64,000 nucleotides of DNA. It comes from Paraburkholderia megapolitana (GTDB lineage Bacteria > Pseudomonadota > Gammaproteobacteria > Burkholderiales > Burkholderiaceae). The position numbers were made by a program, and so were the translations under genes. The DNA is taken from NCBI RefSeq assembly GCF_007556815.1, contig NZ_CP041743.1, forward strand, positions 2,108,001 through 2,172,000, read 5' to 3'. This document shows positions 42,617 to 51,455 of this stretch, piece after piece. Numbering within the stretch: the first letter of the stretch is position 1; each line of letters begins with the position of its first letter. The notes below the pieces were generated by a model. The model worked only from the letters and a program-made list of their open reading frames with translations. It did not search any database and was not told the DNA's origin.

Positions 42617-43666
42617 ATGCAGCAAGATGACAACAGGTATCCGCACGGCGGTAGCGGCGGCAGTGATGGCGATGGTGCGAACCGCAGGCACGGTAGTGGG
42701 CAGGACGGCAACGAGAAAGACTTCGTCCTCGCAGTCGATTTTGGTGGAACGAAGATCGCGATGTCGACCGCAACCCCGCAGGGCGTGCGACTCATCGAAA
42801 CGGAGATTCCGACGCACGCACAACAGGGCGCGGCGCGTGTGATGGAGCGGATGTTCGATGCGGCGCATGCGTTGCTTGCACAAACCGCAGCACGCCACGG
42901 TGGCGCACTGCGCGTCGTGGCCGCGGTGACGCCGGGCATCGTGGAACCGGACGGCGTCAGGCTGGCGCCGAACAATCCGGGCTGGGACACGCTACCGTTC
43001 GCGCAAACCTTGCGCGCCGGGTTCAGCGGCGCGAGCGTGGTCGTCGAGACCGACGTCAAGGCGGCGGCGCTCGCGGAGTCGCGTTGTGGTGCGTTGATGG
43101 GTGTCGAGTGCGCGCTCTATCTGAATCTGGGCACGGGGCTCGCGTCGGCGGTGGTGATCGACGGCAAGGTGCTGCGCGGTGCACACGGTGCGGCGGGAGA
43201 GATCGGTTACCAGTTGCGTGGTGTTGCAGACGAGATCCTGTTCGCCGACGGCGGTACGCCGCTCGAGCAGTTCGTTTCCGGCAGCGCGTTATCGAACCGT
43301 GTGGGTGCGTTGCTCGGCCGGCCGGTGAGCGCGCGCGAAGCGTTCGTGCTGGCCGATGCGGATGCGCGCATTGCAGCGCTGATCGACGATGCGTTGTATC
43401 GCCTCTCGGTGCATGTCGCGAACATCGCCTTGACGCTCGATCCAGCGCGTATTGCAGTGGGCGGCGGCATGGCGCGTGTGCCGCGCATTCTGCCCGAACT
43501 CGCCGCGATGCTCGCGCGCGCGGTGCCGTATCCGCCAGAAGTCGTGCCGGCTGCGTTCGAACATGGCGCTGCGCTGCAGGGTGCGATCTTGTGTGCCGTC
43601 GATGCATGGGCCGCCGCACAACGCGCGCAGTCGCCGGATTGGGTGCCGGCTGCCACGGCCGTGTGA
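42617..43666 (+). CDS. ROK family sugar kinase
   Basis: A 349-residue putative kinase. The ATP phosphate loop DFGGTKIA is at residues 41-48, followed by AVTPGIVEPDGVRLAPNNPG, ETDVKAAALAESRCG, and NLGTGLASAVVIDG, then HGAAGEIGYQ. The ROK zinc motif CxCGxxGCxE is missing after that segment, as in some ROK kinases. A 34-residue polar N-terminal extension rich in Gly, Asp and Arg precedes the domain. It starts 14 bases after the permease stop, so both are on one transcript. It would phosphorylate a sugar or amino sugar. Confidence 0.83.
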   Translation: MQQDDNRYPHGGSGGSDGDGANRRHGSGQDGNEKDFVLAVDFGGTKIAMSTATPQGVRLIETEIPTHAQQGAARVMERMFDAAHALLAQTAARHGGALRVVAAVTPGIVEPDGVRLAPNNPGWDTLPFAQTLRAGFSGASVVVETDVKAAALAESRCGALMGVECALYLNLGTGLASAVVIDGKVLRGAHGAAGEIGYQLRGVADEILFADGGTPLEQFVSGSALSNRVGALLGRPVSAREAFVLADADARIAALIDDALYRLSVHVANIALTLDPARIAVGGGMARVPRILPELAAMLARAVPYPPEVVPAAFEHGAALQGAILCAVDAWAAAQRAQSPDWVPAATAV

Positions 43667-43687
43667 CATGCGACAGCCGCCGTTTAT

Positions 43688-44299
43688 CTAGCGCGTCGCG
43701 ATAGCCGCAGCCGCACCGGCCATCACGGTTGCGCTAGTACGGTTAGCGATCTTCACCGCACGGCGGCTTGTCAGCAGCTTCCGGGCGCGGCTGGCGAGGA
43801 CCGCCCACGTGAAATCGATCAGCACCAGCACGGCCAGCATCGTCAGCGTCAGTTCGAGCCATGCGACGACGCCGACGTGGGAAAGATCGATGATCGTCGG
43901 CAGCAGGGCGAGGTAGAAGACCATGATCTTCGGGTTGCCGAGCGCCACCATCAGACCGGCGACAAACATCCGCCACGCGGATTGACCGCGCGGCAATGTT
44001 TCTTGCTGCACCTCGGTGGGCGCGAACCACATCTTCCACGCGAGAAACAGCAGGTAGACGACGCCCGCGAACTTCACCACAGTGAACACCACCGCGAAAG
44101 TGTGCGCGATCACCGCGAGCCCGGTAACCGCGCAGGTCAGCCAGAGCGCTTCGCCGAGCCACATCGCGACAAGGAACGGCAGCACGTCGCGCAGACTCGT
44201 GGTCAGCACGCGAGTGACCAGTGCGGCGATGTTGGGACCGGGTGAACCGGCGGCGATAGTCAACGCGAGCGCGAAGACGAGCAGACCGGAAAGCGCCAT
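43688..44299 (-). CDS. LysE family translocator (RhtB-type exporter)
   Basis: A 203-residue membrane protein with about six helices. It has the LysE/RhtB N-terminal signature ALTIAAGSPGPNIAALVTRV, then GLMVALGNPKIMVFYLALLP. Such proteins export amino acids or related compounds. The start at 44299 has a strong AAGGAGG site; the open frame further upstream has no such site. It lies 55 bases after the DedA gene in the same direction and converges with the ROK kinase. Confidence 0.87.
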   Translation of the reverse strand: MALSGLLVFALALTIAAGSPGPNIAALVTRVLTTSLRDVLPFLVAMWLGEALWLTCAVTGLAVIAHTFAVVFTVVKFAGVVYLLFLAWKMWFAPTEVQQETLPRGQSAWRMFVAGLMVALGNPKIMVFYLALLPTIIDLSHVGVVAWLELTLTMLAVLVLIDFTWAVLASRARKLLTSRRAVKIANRTSATVMAGAAAAIATR

Positions 44300-44354
44300 G
44301 AATTGCCTCCTTGTTCGACAGCTATGACGACGAGTAGAGAAATCGCGATGCGAT

Positions 44355-44993
44355 TCAGACGCGCTGCCGTCCCTTCGTAACAAAGCGCCACAGTGCACTG
44401 ACAAGCAGCGAACCGACACCGAGCGCAACGCCGAGCAGCACGATCGAACTCATATGATCGCGCACCAGCGGCACATTGCCAAACAGATAGCCGGCCGCCA
44501 CCAGCGAGCCGATCCACAGCGCGGCGCCTGCCGTGACGTACGACGTAAACCGCGCAAACGTCATCCGCGATACGCCTGCGACGAAAGGTGCGAACGTGCG
44601 TACGACAGCGATGAATGGGGACGCGAGAAACGTCAGACCGCCGCGCGCCTCATAGAACGAATGCGCCTTGCGCAACGCATTCTTGTCGATCCAGCGAGCA
44701 TTCGAGGTGTAAACCGTTTCACCGACCGCACGACCGATCGCATAGCAGACGATACTGCCGGCCACCGTCGCCACGAACAGCACCGGCGTGACGACCCAGA
44801 CGTTGAGCGCACCCGTCGCGGCGAATGCACCGCAGATAAAAATCAGTGGGTCGCCGGGCAGGAAGAAGAGCGGCAGCAGGCCGATCTCGACGAAGACGAT
44901 GGCGAACAGCATCGCGTAGACGGCTGTGCCGTACTGCGCGATCAGGCTACCGAGGTTGCGGTCGAAGTGCAGGACGAGTTGCAACAGATGCAT
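44355..44993 (-). CDS. DedA family membrane protein
   Basis: A 212-residue integral membrane protein with the DedA/VTT domain: ETGLLP-like segment VEIGLLPLFFLPGDPLIF, then YEARGGLTFLASPFIAVVRT and FAPFVAGVSRMTFARF, with the conserved Gly and Arg residues. DedA proteins are lipid scramblases or transporters (undecaprenyl phosphate, phospholipids). GGGG is 8 bases before the ATG at 44993. It follows the old yellow enzyme gene after a terminator, so it likely has its own promoter and is co-transcribed with LysE. Confidence 0.88.
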   Translation of the reverse strand: MHLLQLVLHFDRNLGSLIAQYGTAVYAMLFAIVFVEIGLLPLFFLPGDPLIFICGAFAATGALNVWVVTPVLFVATVAGSIVCYAIGRAVGETVYTSNARWIDKNALRKAHSFYEARGGLTFLASPFIAVVRTFAPFVAGVSRMTFARFTSYVTAGAALWIGSLVAAGYLFGNVPLVRDHMSSIVLLGVALGVGSLLVSALWRFVTKGRQRV

Positions 44994-45099
44994 GAGGTTT
45001 TCCCCGCAGCGGGGTCTGTCGAGGCAGGAACGTGCAGTGTAGTCCTCGGCTTGCCCGCGGGGTAGGGCTCGCGGATTCTCATGACTCTGCCATGACAAA

Positions 45100-45139
45100 C
45101 GGCGGTTGCAGCCGGGATAGATTCCGGTTGCAACCGCCG
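45100..45139 (-). terminator. Terminator after the old yellow enzyme gene
   Basis: CGGCGGTTGCA pairs with TGCAACCGCCG in an 11-bp stem, with a further CCGG/CCGG pairing inside the loop. On the minus strand it runs into TTTG. It separates the ArsR/old-yellow-enzyme operon from the DedA gene. Confidence 0.6.
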
Positions 45140-45175
45140 CGCTCGACAGCACGCTACGAGAGGAACGTCGCCCGA

Positions 45176-46237
45176 TCAGGCCGTCGTTTCGAGCGCCGGA
45201 TAGTCGGTGTAGCCGGCTTCGCCTTCCGCATAGAACGTGGCCGGATTCGGCGTGTTCAGCGGCGCATCGAATTCGAAACGGCGCGGCAGATCCGGGTTCG
45301 CGATAAACAGCTTGCCCCACGCAATCGCGTCAGCATCGCCGGCATCGATTGCGTGTTGCGCGCTTTCTTTCGTGAACTTTTCGTTCGCGATGTACGGACC
45401 GCCGAACGCTTTCTTCAGCAACGGACCGATGCGATCGTCACCAACGGCTTCGCGCGCGGCGATGAACGCGATCTTGCGCTTGCCGAGTTCGCGTGCCACA
45501 TAGCCGAAAGTCGCTGCGCGATCGGAGTCGCCCATCGTGTGCGAATCGCCGCGCGGTGCGAGGTGCACACCGACGCGATCGGCGCCCCACACATCGATAG
45601 CCGCATCGGTGACTTCGAGCAGCAGGCGCGCGCGGTTTTCGATCGAGCCGCCGTATTCGTCGGTGCGCAGGTTCGTGCTGTCCTGCAGGAACTGGTCGAG
45701 CAGATAGCCATTTGCGCCGTGTACCTGGACGCCGTCGAAGCTCGCGGCCTTCGCGTTCTCAGCACCCTTGCGGTAGGCCGCGACGATACCGGGGATCTCG
45801 GACAGATCGAGCGCACGCGGTGTCACGAATGGCCGCTCCGGACGCACGAGGCTCACGTGGCCCTCGGCCGCGATTGCGCTCGGTGCGACCGGCAGTTCGC
45901 CGTTCAGGAAGATCGGGTCGGAGATGCGGCCCACGTGCCACAGTTGCAGGAAGATCAGCCCGCCGGCGGCGTGCACGGCTTCAGTGACGAGTTTCCAGCC
46001 TTCAACCTGTTCTTGCGACCAGATGCCTGGCGTCGCCGCATAGCCGACGCCTTGCGGCGTGACAGCGGTGGCTTCGCTGAGAATCAGGCCCGCCGATGCG
46101 CGTTCGGCGTAGTAACGCGCCATCAATGCATTGGGCACGCGGACATCGCCAGCGCGCTGACGGGTAAGCGGCGCCATGATGATGCGGTTCGGCAGCGTGA
46201 GATCGCCAATCTTGAGTGGATCGAAAAGTGTCGGCAT
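45176..46237 (-). CDS. nemA: Alkene reductase, old yellow enzyme family (NemA-like)
   Basis: A 353-residue FMN-dependent ene-reductase with the TIM-barrel order of N-ethylmaleimide reductase: LPNRIIMAPLTRQRA, LQLWHVGRIS, FDGVQVHGANGYLLDQFLQD (the His-Asn pair binding the substrate), STNLRTDEYGGSIENRARLL, and a C-terminal phosphate-binding IAWGKLFIANPDLPRR. It would reduce activated C=C bonds and nitro compounds with NADPH. It follows an ArsR gene after 84 bases and ends at a terminator. Confidence 0.87.
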   Translation of the reverse strand: MPTLFDPLKIGDLTLPNRIIMAPLTRQRAGDVRVPNALMARYYAERASAGLILSEATAVTPQGVGYAATPGIWSQEQVEGWKLVTEAVHAAGGLIFLQLWHVGRISDPIFLNGELPVAPSAIAAEGHVSLVRPERPFVTPRALDLSEIPGIVAAYRKGAENAKAASFDGVQVHGANGYLLDQFLQDSTNLRTDEYGGSIENRARLLLEVTDAAIDVWGADRVGVHLAPRGDSHTMGDSDRAATFGYVARELGKRKIAFIAAREAVGDDRIGPLLKKAFGGPYIANEKFTKESAQHAIDAGDADAIAWGKLFIANPDLPRRFEFDAPLNTPNPATFYAEGEAGYTDYPALETTA

Positions 46238-46321
46238 AACAGTTCACCTATGCTCGCGAGCCAGGGGCTCGCGGCTATCAGAACAACGTAATGGAAGAGA
46301 GCGGTACACACCGCTCGCGTA

Positions 46322-46627
46322 TCAAAGATCCGCGTTCATGTGCTTGAGAAACGCTTCGATGACAGGCTCGTTGCGCTTGAAAAATGCCCACTGACCGACG
46401 CGTTTGGACGTGATCAGTCCGGCGCGCTGCAACGCGGCCAGATGCGCCGAAACCGTCGATTGCGACAACCCGCAGCGCTCGTCGATCTGGCCCGCGCACA
46501 CGCCCCTCTCGAGCGGGAATTCCTGATCGGCGAAATACTTACGCGGCTCCCGCAACCACACAAGAATCTCGCGCCGCATCGGGTTGGCGAGTGCCTTGTG
46601 AATCGCGTCGATGTCGATCGTCGTCAT
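46322..46627 (-). CDS. ArsR family regulator of the old yellow enzyme gene
   Basis: A 101-residue winged-helix regulator: IHKALANPMRREILVWLREP, then CGLSQSTVSAHLAALQRAGL and VGQWAFFKRNE. Two Cys (ERGVCAGQIDERCG) flank the start of the DNA-recognition region and could sense electrophiles or oxidants, which would fit a flavin reductase target. The start is uncertain: Met at 46627 matches the usual domain start but has a weak site; the frame extends to 46702, next to the operator. It is divergent from the bufferin operon. Confidence 0.8.
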   Translation of the reverse strand: MTTIDIDAIHKALANPMRREILVWLREPRKYFADQEFPLERGVCAGQIDERCGLSQSTVSAHLAALQRAGLITSKRVGQWAFFKRNEPVIEAFLKHMNADL

Positions 46628-46702
46628 CGTTTCGTGTCCATGAACAGCAGGCAGACCCGATGCCGGTTGCATCGGAGGCTGCATCGCTACAGGACGAATC
46701 AT

Positions 46703-46722
46703 ATATCGTAATTTAACGATAT
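46703..46722. promoter_or_regulatory. ArsR-type operator
   Basis: ATATCGT-AATTTA-ACGATAT, a perfect 7-bp inverted repeat with an AT-rich 6-base centre. It lies 76 bases before the ArsR start chosen here and 143 bases before the bufferin precursor gene on the other side. It is probably bound by the ArsR protein; an effect on the bufferin operon is possible. Confidence 0.6.
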
Positions 46723-46864
46723 GTGTAAAGGCACTACCGTTGATGGGGGCGATAGCGGCCGGTCGGTAAAATTTTTTTTGCGCGCGTTGTCATTAATCCC
46801 CAGTGCCCCACGACTCAGCACCCGTATCCACCACGGGTACCCACTCAATCACTGGAGAAATGCA

Positions 46865-47176
46865 ATGTCTACAAAAACCAATGTCGCTTCCGCCCTGCTC
46901 ATCAGCGCTGTCGCAAGTCTGCTCACCTCGGTCGCGCACGCCGCGCCGCTCACGAAGGCCGAAGAAAGCGCCGCCATCTCTGCACACAAGGAGAAGTGTT
47001 TCGGCATCGCCCTGAAAGGGCAGAACGACTGCGCCGCAGGCCCCGGCACCACGTGCCAGGGGACGTCGACGGTCGATTTCCAGGGCAATTCGTGGAAATT
47101 CGTTCAGGGCGGCACGTGCACGAGCATCGAAGTGCCGGGCGGCGCCCACGGCTCGCTCACCGCACTGAAGTCCTGA
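46865..47176 (+). CDS. bufA: Bufferin-type metal-binding precursor (DUF2282)
   Basis: A 103-residue precursor. A Sec signal peptide (residues 1-27, ending AHA-A) precedes a core with four Cys at 45, 56, 64 and 85, in the contexts [19 protein letters not shown] and GGTCTS. This is the DUF2282 pattern of BufA1 bufferins, RiPPs whose Cys residues are modified by a DUF692 enzyme and which bind copper or similar metals in the periplasm. GGAG lies 8 bases before the ATG at 46865. The maturase and partner genes follow directly. Confidence 0.85.
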   Translation: MSTKTNVASALLISAVASLLTSVAHAAPLTKAEESAAISAHKEKCFGIALKGQNDCAAGPGTTCQGTSTVDFQGNSWKFVQGGTCTSIEVPGGAHGSLTALKS

Positions 47177-47208
47177 TCCGGATAACGACAAGAGGAATGG
47201 GAGCGGCC

Positions 47209-48159
47209 ATGAATAACGCCAGAGCGGCTACGGCCATCGACGAGCGGGGTCGCTCCCGTCGCGACGTATCAGACGTATTCGACGTATCAGATGCACGCGA
47301 CGTCGCGATACTGGCGGGCACCAGTTTCAAGCATCAGCATCTGTCCGCGATCCTTGCGGACGGACTGACGCGCGGATTTTTCGAGGTGCACGCGGAAAAC
47401 TATATGGGTGCCGGTGGCCCGCCTCATCGGGCGTTGTCGGCGATACGCGAGCACTATCCGCTTTCCGTTCATGGTGTGTGCATGTCGATCGGCGGACCTG
47501 ACGCGCTGGACACGAAGCATCTCGAGCGCTTTCGCGATCTGGTCGCACGCTATGAGCCCGCGCTGGTGTCCGAACATCTCGCGTGGTCGTCACATGGCGG
47601 CGCGTTCTTCAACGATCTTCTGCCGTTGCCGTACACGGAAGAAACGCTGCAGCGTGTGTGCGAACACATCGCCCAGGTTCAGGACGCGATCAAACGTCCC
47701 ATCTTGCTGGAAAACCCATCGACCTACGTTGCGTTCGCATCGTCGACGATGAGCGAAACCGATTTCATTCGCGCAGTCACTCGACGTACCGGCTGCGGTT
47801 TGTTGCTGGACCTCAATAACGTTTTCGTCTCGGCGGTCAATCACGGTTTTTCCCCCGAGGCATACCTCGCGGAATTCCCGCTTGAGCGGGTCGGCGAAAT
47901 GCATCTCGCCGGACACGATGAGCAACGCGACGACGAGAACGCACCGTTACTGATCGACAGTCACGACCGTGCGGTTGCTGAACCGGTCTGGGATCTTTAT
48001 CGCAGCGTCGTATCGCGTATCGGTGTGCGGCCAACCCTGATCGAGTGGGACAGTAATCTTCCTGACTGGCCTGTGTTAAGGGCTCAGGCACTCGCGGCCC
48101 AAAGAATCATGGAAGAACCCACGCACTTGTTCGCAGAGGAGGTCAGCGATGCAGCCTGA
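47209..48159 (+). CDS. bufB: MNIO-family bufferin maturase (DUF692)
   Basis: A 316-residue multinuclear iron oxidase of the DUF692 family, a TIM barrel that oxidises Cys side chains in RiPP precursors. Likely iron ligands appear in [70 protein letters not shown] and [11 protein letters not shown]. An unusual 30-residue N-terminal extension ([18 protein letters not shown]) precedes the barrel. I chose the ATG at 47209 (GGAG 6 bases upstream) over one at 47197. It is 32 bases after the precursor and overlaps the next gene by 11 bases. Confidence 0.87.
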   Translation: MNNARAATAIDERGRSRRDVSDVFDVSDARDVAILAGTSFKHQHLSAILADGLTRGFFEVHAENYMGAGGPPHRALSAIREHYPLSVHGVCMSIGGPDALDTKHLERFRDLVARYEPALVSEHLAWSSHGGAFFNDLLPLPYTEETLQRVCEHIAQVQDAIKRPILLENPSTYVAFASSTMSETDFIRAVTRRTGCGLLLDLNNVFVSAVNHGFSPEAYLAEFPLERVGEMHLAGHDEQRDDENAPLLIDSHDRAVAEPVWDLYRSVVSRIGVRPTLIEWDSNLPDWPVLRAQALAAQRIMEEPTHLFAEEVSDAA

Positions 48160-48943
48160 CTCGAGCGCCTACGATTACGCCGCAGCATTTGCACCGGGTT
48201 TGACAGACCCAACGCGCGCGGTGCCGGACGATTTGAACCACGCGTCCGGGAAAAGGGTAGTCAAGCGCTACGACGTTTATCGCAACAACGTCACGGTGAG
48301 CTTGATCGACGCGCTCGCTGCTATTTATCCCGCGGTTCAGCGTATTACTGGCGTCGATTTCTTCAGGGCGATGGCGCGTTTCCATATCCGCGCAACGTTG
48401 CCCACTTCTGCGCTGCTGTTCGAATACGGACGGGATTTTCCCGCCTTCATCGACTCCTACGAATACGCGTGTGAGATGCCCTGGCTTGCGGATACTGCGC
48501 GCATCGAACGGGCATGGCTCGATGCCTACCACGCTGCCGATGTACCCGTGCTGAGCGCCGAGGTGTTCGCAAGCGTCGAGCCGACTTCGCTCGCAGCGCT
48601 GCGTTTGATTGCCCATCCCGCGACCCGCATTGTGCGATCGCGCTATCCGGCGGTCGCGATCTTTGCGATGAACCGGACCGAGAGTCCCGATGGTGTTGTT
48701 ACGCCGCTTCGCTCAAGCGACGCGGAAGATGCACTCGTTACGCGGCCGGACGATGACGTGACGGTATCGCGCCTGCCACCGGGCGGCGCGGCATTTCTCA
48801 TCTCCCTTATCGACGGCGCAACGTTAGGCGACGCCGTAGCAGCCGCGTTAGAGGAAACCCCTTCCTTCGATCTTCCGGCCAGCCTGGCCGGGATGATCTC
48901 AGCCGGCGTGTTTACCGCCGTCCACGTCCAACATGGAGATTGA
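48149..48943 (+). CDS. bufC: HvfC/BufC-family partner protein (DUF2063)
   Basis: A 264-residue protein with the DUF2063 N-terminal helical domain ([20 protein letters not shown], first 20, then [18 protein letters not shown]) and a C-terminal domain ending in a predicted winged-helix-like part ([15 protein letters not shown]). DUF2063 proteins form a complex with the DUF692 enzyme and present the precursor peptide to it. GAGG precedes the ATG, which overlaps the maturase stop by 11 bases, showing coupled translation. Confidence 0.85.
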   Translation: MQPDSSAYDYAAAFAPGLTDPTRAVPDDLNHASGKRVVKRYDVYRNNVTVSLIDALAAIYPAVQRITGVDFFRAMARFHIRATLPTSALLFEYGRDFPAFIDSYEYACEMPWLADTARIERAWLDAYHAADVPVLSAEVFASVEPTSLAALRLIAHPATRIVRSRYPAVAIFAMNRTESPDGVVTPLRSSDAEDALVTRPDDDVTVSRLPPGGAAFLISLIDGATLGDAVAAALEETPSFDLPASLAGMISAGVFTAVHVQHGD

Positions 48944-48948
48944 TCAAG

Positions 48949-49452
48949 ATGTCGACCCCACAGAACCTGAAACTTCCCATTCCGGACGTACTCGCGTCCG
49001 CGATCTGCGCGGCGAACCGGTTGATCCAGCGGCTCGCGCAGCCGTGGCTCGTGCAACTGGTGCTGCGCCTCGCTATCGCGGTGCCTTTCTGGAAATCGGG
49101 CATCCTCAAATGGCACGGCTTTCTTCAGCTTAGCGATACGGCAATCGATCTGTTCACGCAGGAATTTCAGCTGCATCTGCCGGGCGGTCCCTATCCGTTC
49201 CCCGCGCCGGCTGTCGTGGCGTTTCTGTCGGCCTGCGGCGAGGTGACGTTTCCCGTGCTGCTCGTACTAGGCTTCGGCACCCGGTTCGCCGCGGCCGGCC
49301 TGATCCTGATGACATGCATCATCGAACTGACCGTGCCGGACGGCTGGCCGATCCACCTGACCTGGGTAGCGATGGCGCTGGCGATTGCGGCCTGGGGGCC
49401 GGGGCGTGTATCGATCGACTATCTGCTCGGCGACCGGAACGCAAGGTGGTGA
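48949..49452 (+). CDS. DoxX family membrane protein of the bufferin operon
   Basis: A 167-residue DoxX protein with four predicted helices (LVLRLAIAVPFWKSGILKW, PAPAVVAFLSACGEVTFPVLL, FAAAGLILMTCIIELTV and THLT-like WVAMALAIAAW). DoxX genes commonly close DUF2282-DUF692-DUF2063 operons; the protein may regenerate a redox partner or help the periplasmic step, but its role is unproven. The ATG at 48949 is 5 bases after the DUF2063 stop, with GGAG about 10 bases upstream. Confidence 0.85.
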   Translation: MSTPQNLKLPIPDVLASAICAANRLIQRLAQPWLVQLVLRLAIAVPFWKSGILKWHGFLQLSDTAIDLFTQEFQLHLPGGPYPFPAPAVVAFLSACGEVTFPVLLVLGFGTRFAAAGLILMTCIIELTVPDGWPIHLTWVAMALAIAAWGPGRVSIDYLLGDRNARW

Positions 49453-49539
49453 GTCGGTAATATGGCGTGGCGAATCACGGCATGCAGGTGGTCACATTCC
49501 GCTTGAATGGCGTCGGCGGGCCGAGGTTCGATAGGCACA

Positions 49540-50373
49540 TCACCCCTGTGCAGCGAGAGCAAGTGCCCTGATTTGCCGCGCAATCTCATTGTCGAGCGGG
49601 TTGTAGACGAGCATGCCCAGGTCCGGTCGACCATCGACGGAAAATGACGAGTATTCCAGCTCGATCGGGCCGAGCTTCGGATGCAACAGACGCTTGATAC
49701 CGTCGATGTCCGCGTGACCAATGACCTCGTTGTCCTGCCACAGCGCATCGAACTCCGCGCTCGCATTGCGGAGCTCGTTCACGAGTTCGCCGGCTTCGGA
49801 TACCAGGCCGGCACGCGCCACATCTGCCCGGAACGAGCCGACCATGAAACGCGCGAGGCTTTCCCAATCGTGCTGCTTGGCGCGGATCGCGGGATTGCAG
49901 AACAGGAAGCGGAGAATATTGCGCTGACCGGGCGGCAGCGTGCCATAGTCGGTGAGCACGATGGCGGCCGCGCGGTTCCAGGCAACGACGTCCCAGGTAG
50001 CGGTCTTGATGATGGCCGGACTCGCTTCAAGCGAATCGAGCAGCCGTTGCAACCGCGGATTGACGCCGTCGACCGACTTGTAGCGGACTTCGGGCGGCCG
50101 CCCCAGCCCCAGCATGAACAGATGCTCGCGCTCCACATCGGTGAGCATCAGCGCGCTTGAGATCCGCTCCAGCACTTCTCCCGACGGCCCGCCGCCACGC
50201 CCTTGCTCGAGCCATGTGTACCAGGTTGGACTGATATTGGCACGCTGGGCAACTTCTTCCCGGCGCAGTCCCGGCGTGCGTCTGCGCCCGGAAAAGCCAA
50301 AGCTGGCCGGGTCGAGGCGCGTTCTGCGGCTCCTCAGAAAATCTCCCAGCGATCGTGCTGTATCGACTGACAT
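49540..50373 (-). CDS. XRE-family regulator with MmyB-like ligand domain
   Basis: A 277-residue regulator. The helix-turn-helix LRREEVAQRANISPTWYTWL (first 20) sits in an N-terminal domain with the RRRTPGLRREE start typical of this group. The C-terminal MmyB-like PAS fold (ATWDVVAWNRAAAIVL, then NILRFLFCNP) binds a fatty-acid-like ligand in related proteins. It is divergent from the SDR gene at 50473 with 99 bases between, the usual regulator-target arrangement for this family. Confidence 0.87.
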   Translation of the reverse strand: MSVDTARSLGDFLRSRRTRLDPASFGFSGRRRTPGLRREEVAQRANISPTWYTWLEQGRGGGPSGEVLERISSALMLTDVEREHLFMLGLGRPPEVRYKSVDGVNPRLQRLLDSLEASPAIIKTATWDVVAWNRAAAIVLTDYGTLPPGQRNILRFLFCNPAIRAKQHDWESLARFMVGSFRADVARAGLVSEAGELVNELRNASAEFDALWQDNEVIGHADIDGIKRLLHPKLGPIELEYSSFSVDGRPDLGMLVYNPLDNEIARQIRALALAAQG

Positions 50374-50385
50374 CGTTGACCCTGT

Positions 50386-50399
50386 TAGTCACTTTACTA
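50386..50399. promoter_or_regulatory. Possible operator in the XRE/SDR divergent gap
   Basis: TAGT-CACTTT-ACTA is a short inverted repeat (4-bp arms, 6-base centre) 13 bases upstream of the XRE start, followed by a partial repeat CACTACTTTAAC. It would suit autoregulation, but arms this short can arise by chance. Confidence 0.3.
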
Positions 50400-50472
50400 T
50401 GATGAGATCACTACTTTAACGGGATAACAAACGAGTGAATAGTACGCCGGTGACGACCAAGGAGATCTCATC

Positions 50473-51360
50473 ATGCGTATTTTTCTCACCGGCGCGACCG
50501 GCTTTATCGGCTCGGCCCTCGTGTCCGAACTCATCAACGCGGGTCATCAGGTAATCGGCGTGACCCGCTCGGACGCCGGCGCGCAGGCACTCATCGAAGC
50601 AGGCGCCGAGGTGCATCGCGGCACGCTGGAGGATCCAGAGAGCCTGCGTAGCGGCGCTGCAAATGCGGACGCCGTCATCCACACGGCATTCGATCACGAC
50701 TTTTCGCGCTTCGTCGAGAACTGCGAAAAGGATAAGCGCGTCATTGCAGCGCTGGGTTCCGCACTCGCGGGTTCCGATCGTCCGTTGGTTATCACCTCGG
50801 GTACCGGAATGGGCAGCGGCAAGCATGGCGAACCGGCAAGCGAAGATATCTTCGACACGAGCCATCCCAATCCGCGCATCGCATCGGAACTGGCCGGGAA
50901 CGCGCTGCTCGATGCGGGCGTGAACGTGTCCGTGGTGCGACTGCCGCAGGTTCACAATCCGTTCAAGCAGGGGCTCGTCTCGCCGCTCGTCGCGATTGCC
51001 CGTGAGAAAGGCGTGGTTGCCTATGTAGGAGAGGGACGTAATCGCTGGCCGGCGGGGCATCTCTCCGATGCCGTGCGTCTGTATCGGCTTGCTGCTGAGA
51101 AGCGTGAACGCGGCGCGCGTTATCACGCGGTCGGCGAAGAAGGTGTGAGCGCCCGCGAAATCGCCGAGGCGCTTGGCCGCGGTCTCAAGCTTCCGGTGGT
51201 ATCGATTGCACCGGAAGAAGCGCAGTCACACTACGGCTGGATGGGGATCTTTGCCGGCCTGGACATGCCGGCTTCGAGTGCGCTTACGCAAGCACGGTTG
51301 GGCTGGAAGCCGACGGGGCCGACGTTGATCGCCGATCTCGATGAGGCGCGCTACGTTTAG
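50473..51360 (+). CDS. NAD(P)-dependent epimerase-like SDR
   Basis: A 295-residue extended SDR with GATGFIGS at 7-14, VIHTAFDHDF after strand 4, and VVRLPQVHNPF. The usual catalytic YxxxK is not evident in the position expected for sugar epimerases, so it may be a reductase or isomerase of another kind. AGGAGAT-type ribosome site precedes the ATG. It is divergent from the XRE regulator and ends 96 bases before a convergent chitinase gene, with a strong hairpin between. Confidence 0.85.
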   Translation: MRIFLTGATGFIGSALVSELINAGHQVIGVTRSDAGAQALIEAGAEVHRGTLEDPESLRSGAANADAVIHTAFDHDFSRFVENCEKDKRVIAALGSALAGSDRPLVITSGTGMGSGKHGEPASEDIFDTSHPNPRIASELAGNALLDAGVNVSVVRLPQVHNPFKQGLVSPLVAIAREKGVVAYVGEGRNRWPAGHLSDAVRLYRLAAEKRERGARYHAVGEEGVSAREIAEALGRGLKLPVVSIAPEEAQSHYGWMGIFAGLDMPASSALTQARLGWKPTGPTLIADLDEARYV

Positions 51361-51398
51361 TCGCTTTTGCCGGTCCCGTGCGGTTGCGAGGTATTCCA

Positions 51399-51435
51399 GC
51401 TACCGGCCGGCGATTGATAGTCGCCGGCCGGTAGC
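51399..51435. terminator. Strong hairpin between convergent SDR and GH18 genes
   Basis: A perfect 15-bp stem (GCTACCGGCCGGCGA paired with TCGCCGGCCGGTAGC) around TTGATAG. It lies between two stop codons and probably blocks transcription from both sides. It has no U tract. Confidence 0.6.
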
Positions 51436-51455
51436 CCGACCGAGGCATCCCCTTG

